Of a stretch of DNA of 64,000 bases, positions 57,789-64,000 are shown in pieces. The position numbers and the translations under genes were made by a program. This DNA comes from Helicobacter sp. 13S00482-2 (lineage in GTDB: Bacteria; Campylobacterota; Campylobacteria; Campylobacterales; Helicobacteraceae), in assembly GCF_002272795.1 (NCBI RefSeq), contig NZ_MLAT01000003.1, positions 94,202-158,201 of the forward strand, in the 5' to 3' direction. The first letter of the stretch is position 1. Each line of letters starts with the position of its first letter. The notes beneath the pieces were generated by a model. It was not told where the DNA came from. It worked only from the letters and a program-made list of their open reading frames with translations, and did no database searches.

Positions 57789-57794
57789 TATAAT
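57789..57794 (+). promoter_or_regulatory. -10 box of the acyl-CoA synthetase gene
   Basis: TATAAT 32 bases before the ATG, with AAGGAG as ribosome binding site at about 57816-57821. Confidence 0.5.
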
Positions 57795-57826
57795 ACGAAT
57801 ATAAATAAAACAATTAAGGAGAACTT

Positions 57827-59770
57827 ATGACAGAGAGTGAACTGTATCAGTGGCTACAAAAGTACGGTATTAAAACCCCTTTTTATAAAGTTGTGGGAAT
57901 GGATGAAGATATCAATGTTGATTTTTTTCCTGCGGTATTAAAAATTCAATCTCCAAAAGTAGTTCATAAAAGCGATGTTGGCGGTGTTGTACTGAATTTA
58001 AACTCAAATGAAGAACTAAAAAATGCTCGTGAGGAAATGAAGAAAAACATTCAAAATGTACACAAAATTCCCTTGGATCATAATGACTGTTTCATAATTA
58101 CACAAATGTTGCAAGGCGAAGAACTCTATATAGGATCTGTAGAAGATGAAGTATTCGGAAATATCATTCTTTTTGGTAAAGGTGGGATTTATTTGGAACT
58201 TTACAAAGATATTTGCTATATTGATTCCAAAGCAAAAGAAGACGAGATACTTCGTGCATTTAAAGGTACCAAAATTTCAAAACTCTTTGAAGGCTATCGT
58301 GGCAGTTCCCATCAAATGAGTGAAGTAGTAACACTCGTTAAAAATATACAAAAACTCATCAATGAGAATCCCGATATTAAAGAACTTGATATCAATCCTT
58401 TAAAACTCACAAAAAATGGACTCATTGCAGTGGATGCGAGGATAAAAAAATCTCCTACTTCACCTAAAATATCTTTAAGAAAATCCCCAAGACCTGATTT
58501 CTTGCACAATCAACGAGTCGCCATCATCGGTGCCAGTACAGATAAAACAAAAGCTGGTTATGTGGTGGCAAAAAATTCTGTTGGCTTCAAAGGAGAATTG
58601 TTCTTCGTGAATCAAAAAGGCGGCGAACTGTTTGGAAAACCATTATTAAAGAGTGTTCAAGAGATAGAAGGCGATATTGATACGGCTGTTCTAGCGATCC
58701 CAGCAAAATTTGTTATCCCTACTATCAAAGAACTCGTGAATAAAAAATTAAAAAATCTCATCGTCATTACAGCTGGATTCAAAGAAAGTGGTCATCAAAA
58801 TGAAGAATTAGAAATAGGCAAACTTGCACAAGAGAATAATTTCAACGTCTTGGGACCAAATTGTTTGGGATATTTTAACGATAGCACAAATTTAAACCTA
58901 ACTTTTGGGACAGGTAATCTAAAAACTGGCTCTTTGGCTTTCATCTCTCAATCTGGAGCGGTTTTGGCAGCACTTATGGATAGTGCAAATTCCCTAGATA
59001 TAGGTTTTTCTCATATCATTAGTACTGGGAATGCAGTCGATTTGGAAAGCTCAGATCTCATTCCAATGCTTGATCAAGATCCTAACTCTAAAAGTATTTC
59101 TTTATATTTAGAAGGCATCAGTAAAGGAAAAGAATTTTTAGAAAACATCCGATCTGCACAAAAACCCATTTTTCTTTTTAAATCAGGCAAAAGTGAAGAG
59201 GCAGCAAAAGCAGCATTTTCACATACAGGAAACTTAAGTGGCAATTACGATATGTTTGCTGGGTTGATGAAGAGTTTAAAAAATGTAAGGGTGGTTGATA
59301 ATATTGAAGCATTGATATTCAAACCCATCTTTCATAACAGTAAAGAAATTGCGATCATCACCAATGCTGGAGGACCTGGAACGGTTCTTACTGATGCAAT
59401 TGTTTCTAGAGGAAAAAAACTCTACTCTTTAAGTGAGCAAAATATCAAGGCCTTGAATGCTATTTTGCCCGAACATTGGTCCCATAACAACCCCATTGAC
59501 ATCATTGGGGATGCTTTGGCAGACAGATACAAAGTAGCTTTAGATGTAGTGGATGAGTTTGATGGCGTGGATTTTATCTATATGCTCATCACTCCTCAAG
59601 ATATGACTGATCCATTAGGATCTGTGAGGATTCTGAAAGAAAAGGCATATAAACACAAAGTTATTCCCATCCTTATTGGCGGAAGTATGGTCGAAGAAGC
59701 AAAAGAGTTTTGCAGAGCAAATAAAATATTATTTTTCTCAAGCATCACAGAAGCGACATCGTTTCTATGA
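57827..59770 (+). CDS. ADP-forming acyl-CoA synthetase (acetate-CoA ligase type), beta-alpha fusion
   Basis: A 647-residue protein. The N-terminal 215 residues form an ATP-grasp domain (VVHKSDVGGVVLNLNS, EELYIGSVEDEVFGNIILFG, ELDINPLKL). A CoA-binding Rossmann domain follows (RVAIIGASTDKTKAGYVVAKN), then two succinyl-CoA-synthetase-like domains (SQSGAVLAALMDSA; FSHTGNLSGNYDMF with the phospho-His; TNAGGPGTVLTDA). The beta-then-alpha order is the reverse of PatZ-type proteins. It interconverts an acyl-CoA and ADP with the acid and ATP; acetate is the usual substrate. No acetyltransferase domain is present. Confidence 0.85.
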   Translation: MTESELYQWLQKYGIKTPFYKVVGMDEDINVDFFPAVLKIQSPKVVHKSDVGGVVLNLNSNEELKNAREEMKKNIQNVHKIPLDHNDCFIITQMLQGEELYIGSVEDEVFGNIILFGKGGIYLELYKDICYIDSKAKEDEILRAFKGTKISKLFEGYRGSSHQMSEVVTLVKNIQKLINENPDIKELDINPLKLTKNGLIAVDARIKKSPTSPKISLRKSPRPDFLHNQRVAIIGASTDKTKAGYVVAKNSVGFKGELFFVNQKGGELFGKPLLKSVQEIEGDIDTAVLAIPAKFVIPTIKELVNKKLKNLIVITAGFKESGHQNEELEIGKLAQENNFNVLGPNCLGYFNDSTNLNLTFGTGNLKTGSLAFISQSGAVLAALMDSANSLDIGFSHIISTGNAVDLESSDLIPMLDQDPNSKSISLYLEGISKGKEFLENIRSAQKPIFLFKSGKSEEAAKAAFSHTGNLSGNYDMFAGLMKSLKNVRVVDNIEALIFKPIFHNSKEIAIITNAGGPGTVLTDAIVSRGKKLYSLSEQNIKALNAILPEHWSHNNPIDIIGDALADRYKVALDVVDEFDGVDFIYMLITPQDMTDPLGSVRILKEKAYKHKVIPILIGGSMVEEAKEFCRANKILFFSSITEATSFL

Positions 59771-59886
59771 TGCCTACGTTTCAATGAGAAAAATATTTAA
59801 TTCGGAGTTGTGTGCGAGAAATGATAACGATGATACATCTAGATCAAAAAAAAATCTTTAGAGGTATTAAGAAAGTATTAACAAGA

Positions 59887-59907
59887 TGGGGGATTATAGA
59901 ACCCCCA
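59887..59907. terminator. Bidirectional terminator-like hairpin between convergent genes
   Basis: TGGGGG at 59887-59892 pairs with CCCCCA at 59902-59907 around a nine-base loop, between the acyl-CoA synthetase and dps stops. It is the strongest GC stem in the area. No clear T tract follows on either side. Confidence 0.55.
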
Positions 59908-59929
59908 CTTAGAAATGGATATATTTAAA

Positions 59930-60364
59930 CTAGCCTAAATGTGCTTTTAGCATCCAGATGGATTTTTGCAAACTAGTGACCTGCTCATCAGCATAGGCGG
60001 CTGTGACTTTATCATTTTCTTTATCTGAAAGTTCAGACAATTTTCTGAATTCTTTTTCAAGATACTCATAATCAACTAAAATAGCTTTGAAAATAAAATC
60101 TGATTTGAAATCTATCTTGGTCTCTTCCTTTACTTTTGCACTAGCAAGTGCTTCAGTTAGTGTTACTACTGGTTTCTCACCTAGTTGAACGATTCTCTCT
60201 GCAAGATCGTCAAACATATCAGCAAATTTCTCGTAAATTTCCTCAGTAGCCTTGTGGGTATGATAAAAATCCGATCCCCTAACATTCCAATGAAAATTAT
60301 GAATCTTCATAAAAAGCACAATCGAATCAGCTTGAAGCTGTTTGAGTAGTTTTACAACGCTCAT
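59930..60364 (-). CDS. dps: Dps-family ferritin-like protein (NapA)
   Basis: A 144-residue helical-bundle protein forming a 12-mer iron store. The dimer-interface ferroxidase site is readable: [41 protein letters not shown] (cited by parts: [28 protein letters not shown]). In H. pylori this is the neutrophil-activating protein NapA (HP0243), next to flgS as here. It protects DNA from iron and peroxide. AAAGGA precedes the ATG. Confidence 0.93.
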   Translation of the reverse strand: MSVVKLLKQLQADSIVLFMKIHNFHWNVRGSDFYHTHKATEEIYEKFADMFDDLAERIVQLGEKPVVTLTEALASAKVKEETKIDFKSDFIFKAILVDYEYLEKEFRKLSELSDKENDKVTAAYADEQVTSLQKSIWMLKAHLG

Positions 60365-60443
60365 TTAAAATCCTTTTTGTAGAAAAATTTTATCGATTAG
60401 ATAATATATCAATGTTATAGAAAAATAGTAAATAAAATATAAG

Positions 60444-61511
60444 TTAAACAAAATTAGGAAGTTTTATTTCGAAGGTTTTTTGTTCTTTATCTAAAAGCTC
60501 GATACTTCCGTTGTGTGCCTCTACTATTTGCAACGACAAAGCAAGTCCAAGTCCATTACCCTTAAGTTTGGTCGTTTTAAATGGTTCAAAAAGTAGATTT
60601 TTATTTTCTATGGGTTTCCCATTATCAAAGACAGAAAAAACAATTTGACTTTCCTTTATTTTTGCTTTGATGATAATCTCCCCAAAAGTAATATTATCAT
60701 CATCTTCAATCGCATCAATAGAGTTATAAACAAAATTTTGCATCACAATACCCATCAAATCCAAATCAAAGAGTGCTTCTTTGTCTTCAAAATCAAACAA
60801 AAAATCTATTTGTTTTGAATAGGTATATTGCTCTATAATATTTTCAATATCATTTTTAAGCTCCATGAGATTGTGTGAACCCTTCTGCACACTCACTCCT
60901 TTTGAAAACAATAAAGTAGCACTGATGATGCGTTCAACCCTCCAAAGTGATTTTTGTATCTCAAAAACAATGGGTTTTGAACTGCTATCTGTTCGTTTTA
61001 AGAGTGTGGATGTTAAGATTGAAATAGACCCAATAGGATTACGAATTTCATGTGCAAGATGTGCGGAAACCTGGCCCATTGAAGCCAAACGTTCCTGTCT
61101 TTTTTGCAAGGTAATATCCGTAGCTGTCACAACCTGCCTATTTTGAATACTATTACTTTGAAATAAAAAAGTTCTTTCATTTCCTTCAATTTCGCCATCA
61201 AAATTTTGTTTTTTAGCTTCATTAAAAATATTTTCCATCTCAGATGCCAAAGTATTTTTATAAAAAAAACTTCCGTTGCTGTTGATAACCCAAATGGCCT
61301 GAGGTAAAATCTCTATGACCCACTCATAAAGTGCCTTGTAATCTTTGAATTCCTTTTCTATTTTATAGGTTTGCAAAATAAATTCATTGAGTAATTCCAA
61401 AAGTTCATGTTTATCATTAGAGCTGATTTTATCAAGCATTTCTTTTCCAATCACTCTTTCATCTGATACTGAGACATCTTCAAAATCTAGTGTATTTTTA
61501 TCTTTTTCCAA
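60444..61511 (-). CDS. flgS: Flagellar sensor histidine kinase
   Basis: A 355-residue cytoplasmic kinase with no membrane helix. A PAS-like domain (about residues 60-125; [13 protein letters not shown]) precedes the phospho-acceptor [17 protein letters not shown] and an ATPase domain ([37 protein letters not shown]). With FlgR it activates sigma-54 transcription of middle flagellar genes. Same place as HP0244, overlapping the flgJ-like gene by 14 bases. Confidence 0.92.
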   Translation of the reverse strand: MEKDKNTLDFEDVSVSDERVIGKEMLDKISSNDKHELLELLNEFILQTYKIEKEFKDYKALYEWVIEILPQAIWVINSNGSFFYKNTLASEMENIFNEAKKQNFDGEIEGNERTFLFQSNSIQNRQVVTATDITLQKRQERLASMGQVSAHLAHEIRNPIGSISILTSTLLKRTDSSSKPIVFEIQKSLWRVERIISATLLFSKGVSVQKGSHNLMELKNDIENIIEQYTYSKQIDFLFDFEDKEALFDLDLMGIVMQNFVYNSIDAIEDDDNITFGEIIIKAKIKESQIVFSVFDNGKPIENKNLLFEPFKTTKLKGNGLGLALSLQIVEAHNGSIELLDKEQKTFEIKLPNFV

Positions 61512-61806
61512 CTTCTTGTTCTTTCAAAAAATTAAAGAGCAACTCGCTATAACCAAAACTCCCACTAAGCTGCTTGGATAGACTCTCTTTATACATTGAT
61601 TGATATATTTCTGTCCCTGCTTCTTTTGGATAAAGAGGATTATCAAGCTTCAAAGACGTGTCAAGAAAAAATTTCAATATCAAGGCTTCAAATTCATTGG
61701 TTTGTTCTTTTAATTTTCTATCATCGCCTTTAAGATGAGATTGCTTAAGTATCTTATCGGTCTGATAGTTATTATAAATTGAGCTTGCATCTAACTTCAT
61801 CATCAT
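61498..61806 (-). CDS. FlgJ-like rod-binding protein (N-terminal domain only)
   Basis: A 102-residue protein matching the rod-binding half of FlgJ ([38 protein letters not shown]). The muramidase half is absent, as in other Campylobacterota. It caps the growing rod in the periplasm. The start overlaps the flgI stop, and its stop lies inside flgS. Confidence 0.82.
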   Translation of the reverse strand: MMMKLDASSIYNNYQTDKILKQSHLKGDDRKLKEQTNEFEALILKFFLDTSLKLDNPLYPKEAGTEIYQSMYKESLSKQLSGSFGYSELLFNFLKEQEVGKR

Positions 61807-62843
61807 ATTACCTCAATTTCAGCACTAATAGCGCCACTTCTTTTCATAGCCTCTAAAATAGAAATCATACTTTTAGCACTTGCACCCATTTTTTGCAAAG
61901 CCTTTACGACGCTCGAAATGGTAGTGAATTTACCATTAGAGCTAAGTGTATTTTGTTTGGAATCAAAGGTTGTATTTCCATCAATTTTTTGCACATGATC
62001 GCTATCTAAAGGATCTTTTGTGATTTTTATAGTTATATCCCCACTGCTAACTATCACAGGATGAACGATGATGCCCACGCCTGCAACGATAGTTCCAGAC
62101 TTTTCATCGATGATAATCTTATTATTATTGCTATAATCCACATTGACCTCTTGAACTAGAGCTAAAAATTCAATCATGCTTAGCTTTTTAGGGCGTACAA
62201 CTTTAATCGTTCTTGGATCAATCGCTAATGCAATATCTGAACCAAAAACATCATTGATGGCATTTTGTATCTTCACTGCATTTTGAAAACTAGATTTTTT
62301 CAAACTCAAACTTATTCCCGTTTTATCATATAAATCATAAGTCACCTCACGCTCTATCGTAGCTCCATTCATGACCGTCGCTGAAAGAACATTTTGAGAG
62401 TTACCCAAAACCACCGCTCCTTGTGCAATTGCATAGATATTGCCATCAACGGCAGTAAGCGGAGTCATAATAAGGGTACCACCTTGTATGGATTTTGCAT
62501 CTCCAATAGAAGAAATTTGTATGTCTATTTTATCCCCTTGTCTTGCAAAAGAAGGTAAAGCAGCTGTAATCATTACAGCTGCTACATTTTTGGATTTAAT
62601 ATCATCTGGAGAAATCTTAACATTCACACTCTCAAGCATATTAGCAATGGATTGCATTGTAAATTTTGAACTATTTTTATCTCCTGTGCCATCAAGACCA
62701 ATCACTAGACCATATCCTATAAGTTGATTATCCCTAACGCCCACAATATTGGCAATATCACCTATTTTTTCAGCCTGCAGATTAATACTAAACAAACATA
62801 AAATAGCAATAAGAAACCGCCTTAAATGGCTAGAAAATATCAT
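61803..62843 (-). CDS. flgI: Flagellar P-ring protein
   Basis: A 346-residue periplasmic protein with signal peptide ([14 protein letters not shown]) and FlgI landmarks: [29 protein letters not shown], here cited by its core [17 protein letters not shown], then [29 protein letters not shown] and the C-terminal LVKALQ-type region ([19 protein letters not shown]). It forms the P ring round the rod in the peptidoglycan layer. AAGGAG precedes the ATG. First gene of flgI-flgJ-flgS. Confidence 0.95.
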   Translation of the reverse strand: MIFSSHLRRFLIAILCLFSINLQAEKIGDIANIVGVRDNQLIGYGLVIGLDGTGDKNSSKFTMQSIANMLESVNVKISPDDIKSKNVAAVMITAALPSFARQGDKIDIQISSIGDAKSIQGGTLIMTPLTAVDGNIYAIAQGAVVLGNSQNVLSATVMNGATIEREVTYDLYDKTGISLSLKKSSFQNAVKIQNAINDVFGSDIALAIDPRTIKVVRPKKLSMIEFLALVQEVNVDYSNNNKIIIDEKSGTIVAGVGIIVHPVIVSSGDITIKITKDPLDSDHVQKIDGNTTFDSKQNTLSSNGKFTTISSVVKALQKMGASAKSMISILEAMKRSGAISAEIEVI

Positions 62844-62930
62844 AACATTCTCTCCTTAGAAAACTAACTAAATTGAGTAAAGCAACAATTATTCCTATAA
62901 CATTAAATCTACAAAGTATGCATTTTATGC

Positions 62931-62936
62931 TATAAT
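62931..62936 (+). promoter_or_regulatory. -10 box of the tRNA-Pro gene
   Basis: TATAAT preceded by TGC forms an extended -10 element 15 bases before the mature tRNA 5' end. Confidence 0.5.
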
Positions 62937-62951
62937 CAACGCTCCATTTTT

Positions 62952-63029
62952 CGGAGTATAGCGCAGCCTGATTAGCGCGCACCCTTGGGGTGGGTGAGGT
63001 CGTGGGTTTGAATCCCGCTACTCCGACCA
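62952..63029 (+). tRNA. tRNA-Pro (anticodon TGG)
   Basis: A 78-base cloverleaf with acceptor stem CGGAGTA / TACTCCG, a D arm GCGCAGCCTGATTAGCGC, an anticodon loop CTTGGGG with anticodon TGG, T loop TTTGAATC and genomic ACCA end. The first pair begins with C, as is usual for bacterial proline tRNA. Confidence 0.95.
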
Positions 63030-63340
63030 TTTATTTTTTAACTTCATCTTTCTTTTATAGCATACCACAGCCTATGATAATCATAAAACTTAGGATAATA
63101 GGATATTTATCTGTCGTATTTAAAAAATATCAAGCACTAAAATAAGTCAAAAATTGCAAAATTTGAGGTTAAAATATCAGCATAATAATGTAAATTTATC
63201 CTTTATCTCTTATGAGATTTATACTGCAAAGATTCAAACAATAAGCTGTTGTTCTCTATTAAAACTTCTAGTCATCAAGCCAATTTTTTAAGCACATATC
63301 TTAATTTTTTAAAAGCAATAAGATTTTTGAAAACTTAGCG
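63030..63340. other. Gene-free spacer after tRNA-Pro
   Basis: AT-rich, with no reading frame that I can support and no clear repeat. Its place directly after a tRNA 3' end, before a small-peptide gene and gene scraps, resembles an old integration site. Confidence 0.4.
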
Positions 63341-63347
63341 AGTATAT

Positions 63348-63353
63348 TATAAT
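63348..63353 (+). promoter_or_regulatory. -10 box of the small hydrophobic peptide gene
   Basis: A perfect TATAAT gives a predicted start near 63360 and a leader of about 58 bases containing two mutually exclusive hairpins before the peptide ATG. Confidence 0.55.
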
Positions 63354-63372
63354 TTTTTGAGGTTGCTCCAAG

Positions 63373-63398
63373 ACGTGGTAACCACGTGGAGTATCCAC
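63373..63398 (+). promoter_or_regulatory. Two mutually exclusive leader hairpins
   Basis: ACGTGG (63373-63378) can pair with CCACGT (63382-63387), and GTGGA (63386-63390) with TCCAC (63394-63398). The two stems share bases 63386-63387, so only one can form fully at a time. They lie 10-35 bases before the AAGAGG ribosome binding site of the peptide gene, as expected of a folding-controlled leader. Confidence 0.5.
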
Positions 63399-63418
63399 AT
63401 CCATAAAAGAGGTAGATT

Positions 63419-63481
63419 ATGAAAAAATATTCAAGCATATCTTGGGCCGTAGTTGTAGTATTGGTTTTGCTAATTGAGTAA
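63419..63481 (+). CDS. 20-residue hydrophobic peptide (type I toxin-like)
   Basis: An ATG with AAGAGG seven bases upstream opens a 20-codon frame: a short polar start (MKKYSSISWA) followed by VVVVLVLLIE, long enough for a minimal membrane segment. Promoter, structured leader, good ribosome binding site and a stem-loop downstream (63507-63526) all fit a small-protein gene. Size and composition recall Ibs and AapA-type toxins that are silenced by an antisense RNA; the sequence is not one I recognise. Antisense transcription is not shown. Confidence 0.5.
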   Translation: MKKYSSISWAVVVVLVLLIE

Positions 63482-63506
63482 ATAAAATTAAGATAATCAT
63501 ATCTAA

Positions 63507-63526
63507 AGAGGATAAGCAAATCCTCT
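63507..63526. repeat. Stem-loop after the small peptide gene
   Basis: AGAGGAT at 63507-63513 pairs perfectly with ATCCTCT at 63520-63526 around a six-base loop. No T tract follows. The CCTCT arm could also pair with the AGAGG ribosome binding site upstream, which would close the mRNA ends on each other. Confidence 0.5.
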
Positions 63527-63675
63527 CACAATAAAGAGTATCTAACCTCTAGTTCGATCTTGCAATGCTTATGCCATAGATTATCTTTCTTCATGTTTAT
63601 ATTGTAATTATCTCCTTTTTGTTCTGCTTGAAAACCAAACCAGAGATAAAAATCAATCAAAAGAATTTGTTCCAT
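63526..63675 (-). CDS. Short hypothetical ORF, 49 residues
   Basis: A minus-strand frame begins at an ATG at 63675 (MEQILLIDFYLWFGFQAEQK) and ends EVRYSLL. The codon use looks protein-like, and a GGAG-like box is missing. It may be a real small gene or the end of a truncated one. No family recognised. Confidence 0.3.
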   Translation of the reverse strand: MEQILLIDFYLWFGFQAEQKGDNYNINMKKDNLWHKHCKIELEVRYSLL

Positions 63676-63850
63676 CTAAAAATAGAAGGCTCTGTATATT
63701 TTTTGATCTCAAATAAAGCGTTATAATAGTGTTACAAATGACGACTTTGTTTGTATTGATAGAAAGATGAAGATAGGCTATTTGATTAGAATTCAATCAC
63801 TGAGCTTGAGTTTTTGGTTCATGAGGTAGTTGAAAATTGAGAAGTTCTCA

Positions 63851-64000
63851 TTAAAAATCAACTACAAGAGAAATGAAGCCATCTTGAATATCTTTTATCT
63901 CAAAAGTAGCAAGATTTCCTTCAATAGGTTTATCTAAAGGGATGATTGGAGAAATACTCTCTTTGTAACGATGATGAAAGATGTCTTGGATACTTGTAAG
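63851..64000 (-). CDS. C-terminal end of a gene continuing beyond the window
   Basis: The minus strand is open from the window edge to a TAA at 63851-63853, giving 49 residues that include FHHRYKESISPIIPLDKPIE and end ISLVVDF. The pattern looks like the tail of a real protein. A hairpin (GTAGTTGA with TCAACTAC, about 63818-63866) overlaps its stop. No family recognised. Confidence 0.4.
   Translation of the reverse strand, partial: LTSIQDIFHHRYKESISPIIPLDKPIEGNLATFEIKDIQDGFISLVVDF

Noticed and set aside
63301..63519. A 72-codon minus-strand ORF over the small peptide gene
   Set aside because: It reads through the leader hairpins and the promoter in antisense; the plus-strand signals are far better.

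Overview
The window is AT-rich DNA from the Campylobacterota and almost certainly from a Helicobacter that is not H. pylori. The evidence is gene order remembered from H. pylori: pseB-coaBC-hypothetical-fadL-lipoproteins; nadE-lpxK; ABC ATPase-lnt-cvpA-lysS-glyA; gpsA-glyQ-nif3-flgZ-waaA-rluA-lgt; and napA(dps)-flgS-flgJ-like-flgI. The VacA-type autotransporter agrees. A selenocysteine system (tRNA-Sec, selA, selB), which H. pylori lacks, points to an enterohepatic or otherwise non-pylori species. Identifications rest on reading motifs and on memory; no database search was run.

Layout. 1-1.2 kb: the 5' part of a two-partner-secretion outer-membrane transporter and a small exported protein, both minus strand, preceded by a perfect 17-bp palindrome. 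1.5-7.6 kb: minus-strand cluster with coaBC, pseB (flagellin glycosylation sugar), a FadL-type porin and two lipoproteins. 7.6-10.7 kb: molybdate locus modE-modA-TOBE-modB-modC, with a well-matched ModE operator between modE and modA. 10.7-15.7 kb: a FIST-PAS-PAS-HD-GYP signalling protein, then a two-component system with a Spy-like periplasmic protein whose signal peptide is encoded by a 10-bp tandem repeat. 15.8-19.1 kb: an old-yellow-enzyme oxidoreductase, thrC and small accessory genes. 19.3-21.9 kb: petABC, the cytochrome bc1 complex.

22.7-31.4 kb: nadE-lpxK, a LolD-like ATPase with lnt, and the rightward block cvpA-lysS-glyA-DUF1882-SPOR protein. 31.4-33.1 kb: a decayed island of frameshifted nuclease-like and other gene fragments, abutting the 3' end of the tRNA-Sec gene. 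33.2-37.5 kb: selA-selB plus a translationally coupled NifS-like protein that seems to have lost its PLP lysine but kept the cysteine loop. 37.5-41.5 kb: an ATPase, an ABC-F protein and ccoG. 41.7-46.7 kb: a 1681-residue VacA-like autotransporter. 46.8-49.4 kb: tandem MFS permeases sharing a 275-bp block with only one difference seen.

49.4-56.9 kb: a tightly packed housekeeping and envelope operon (gpsA to lgt) into which a partner-switch-like ATPase/STAS pair is inserted and which ends in an MdtJI-like SMR exporter pair. 56.9-62.8 kb: a DUF5718 protein, an ADP-forming acyl-CoA synthetase, Dps and flgS-flgJ-flgI. 62.9-64 kb: tRNA-Pro followed by gene-poor DNA with a 20-residue hydrophobic peptide gene (type I toxin-like) and gene fragments.

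The strongest candidates for something new are the PLP-lysine-less NifS-like partner of the selenocysteine genes, the small hydrophobic peptide with a switch-like leader, the degenerate partner-switch pair, and the FIST/HD-GYP protein that shares an operon with modE.
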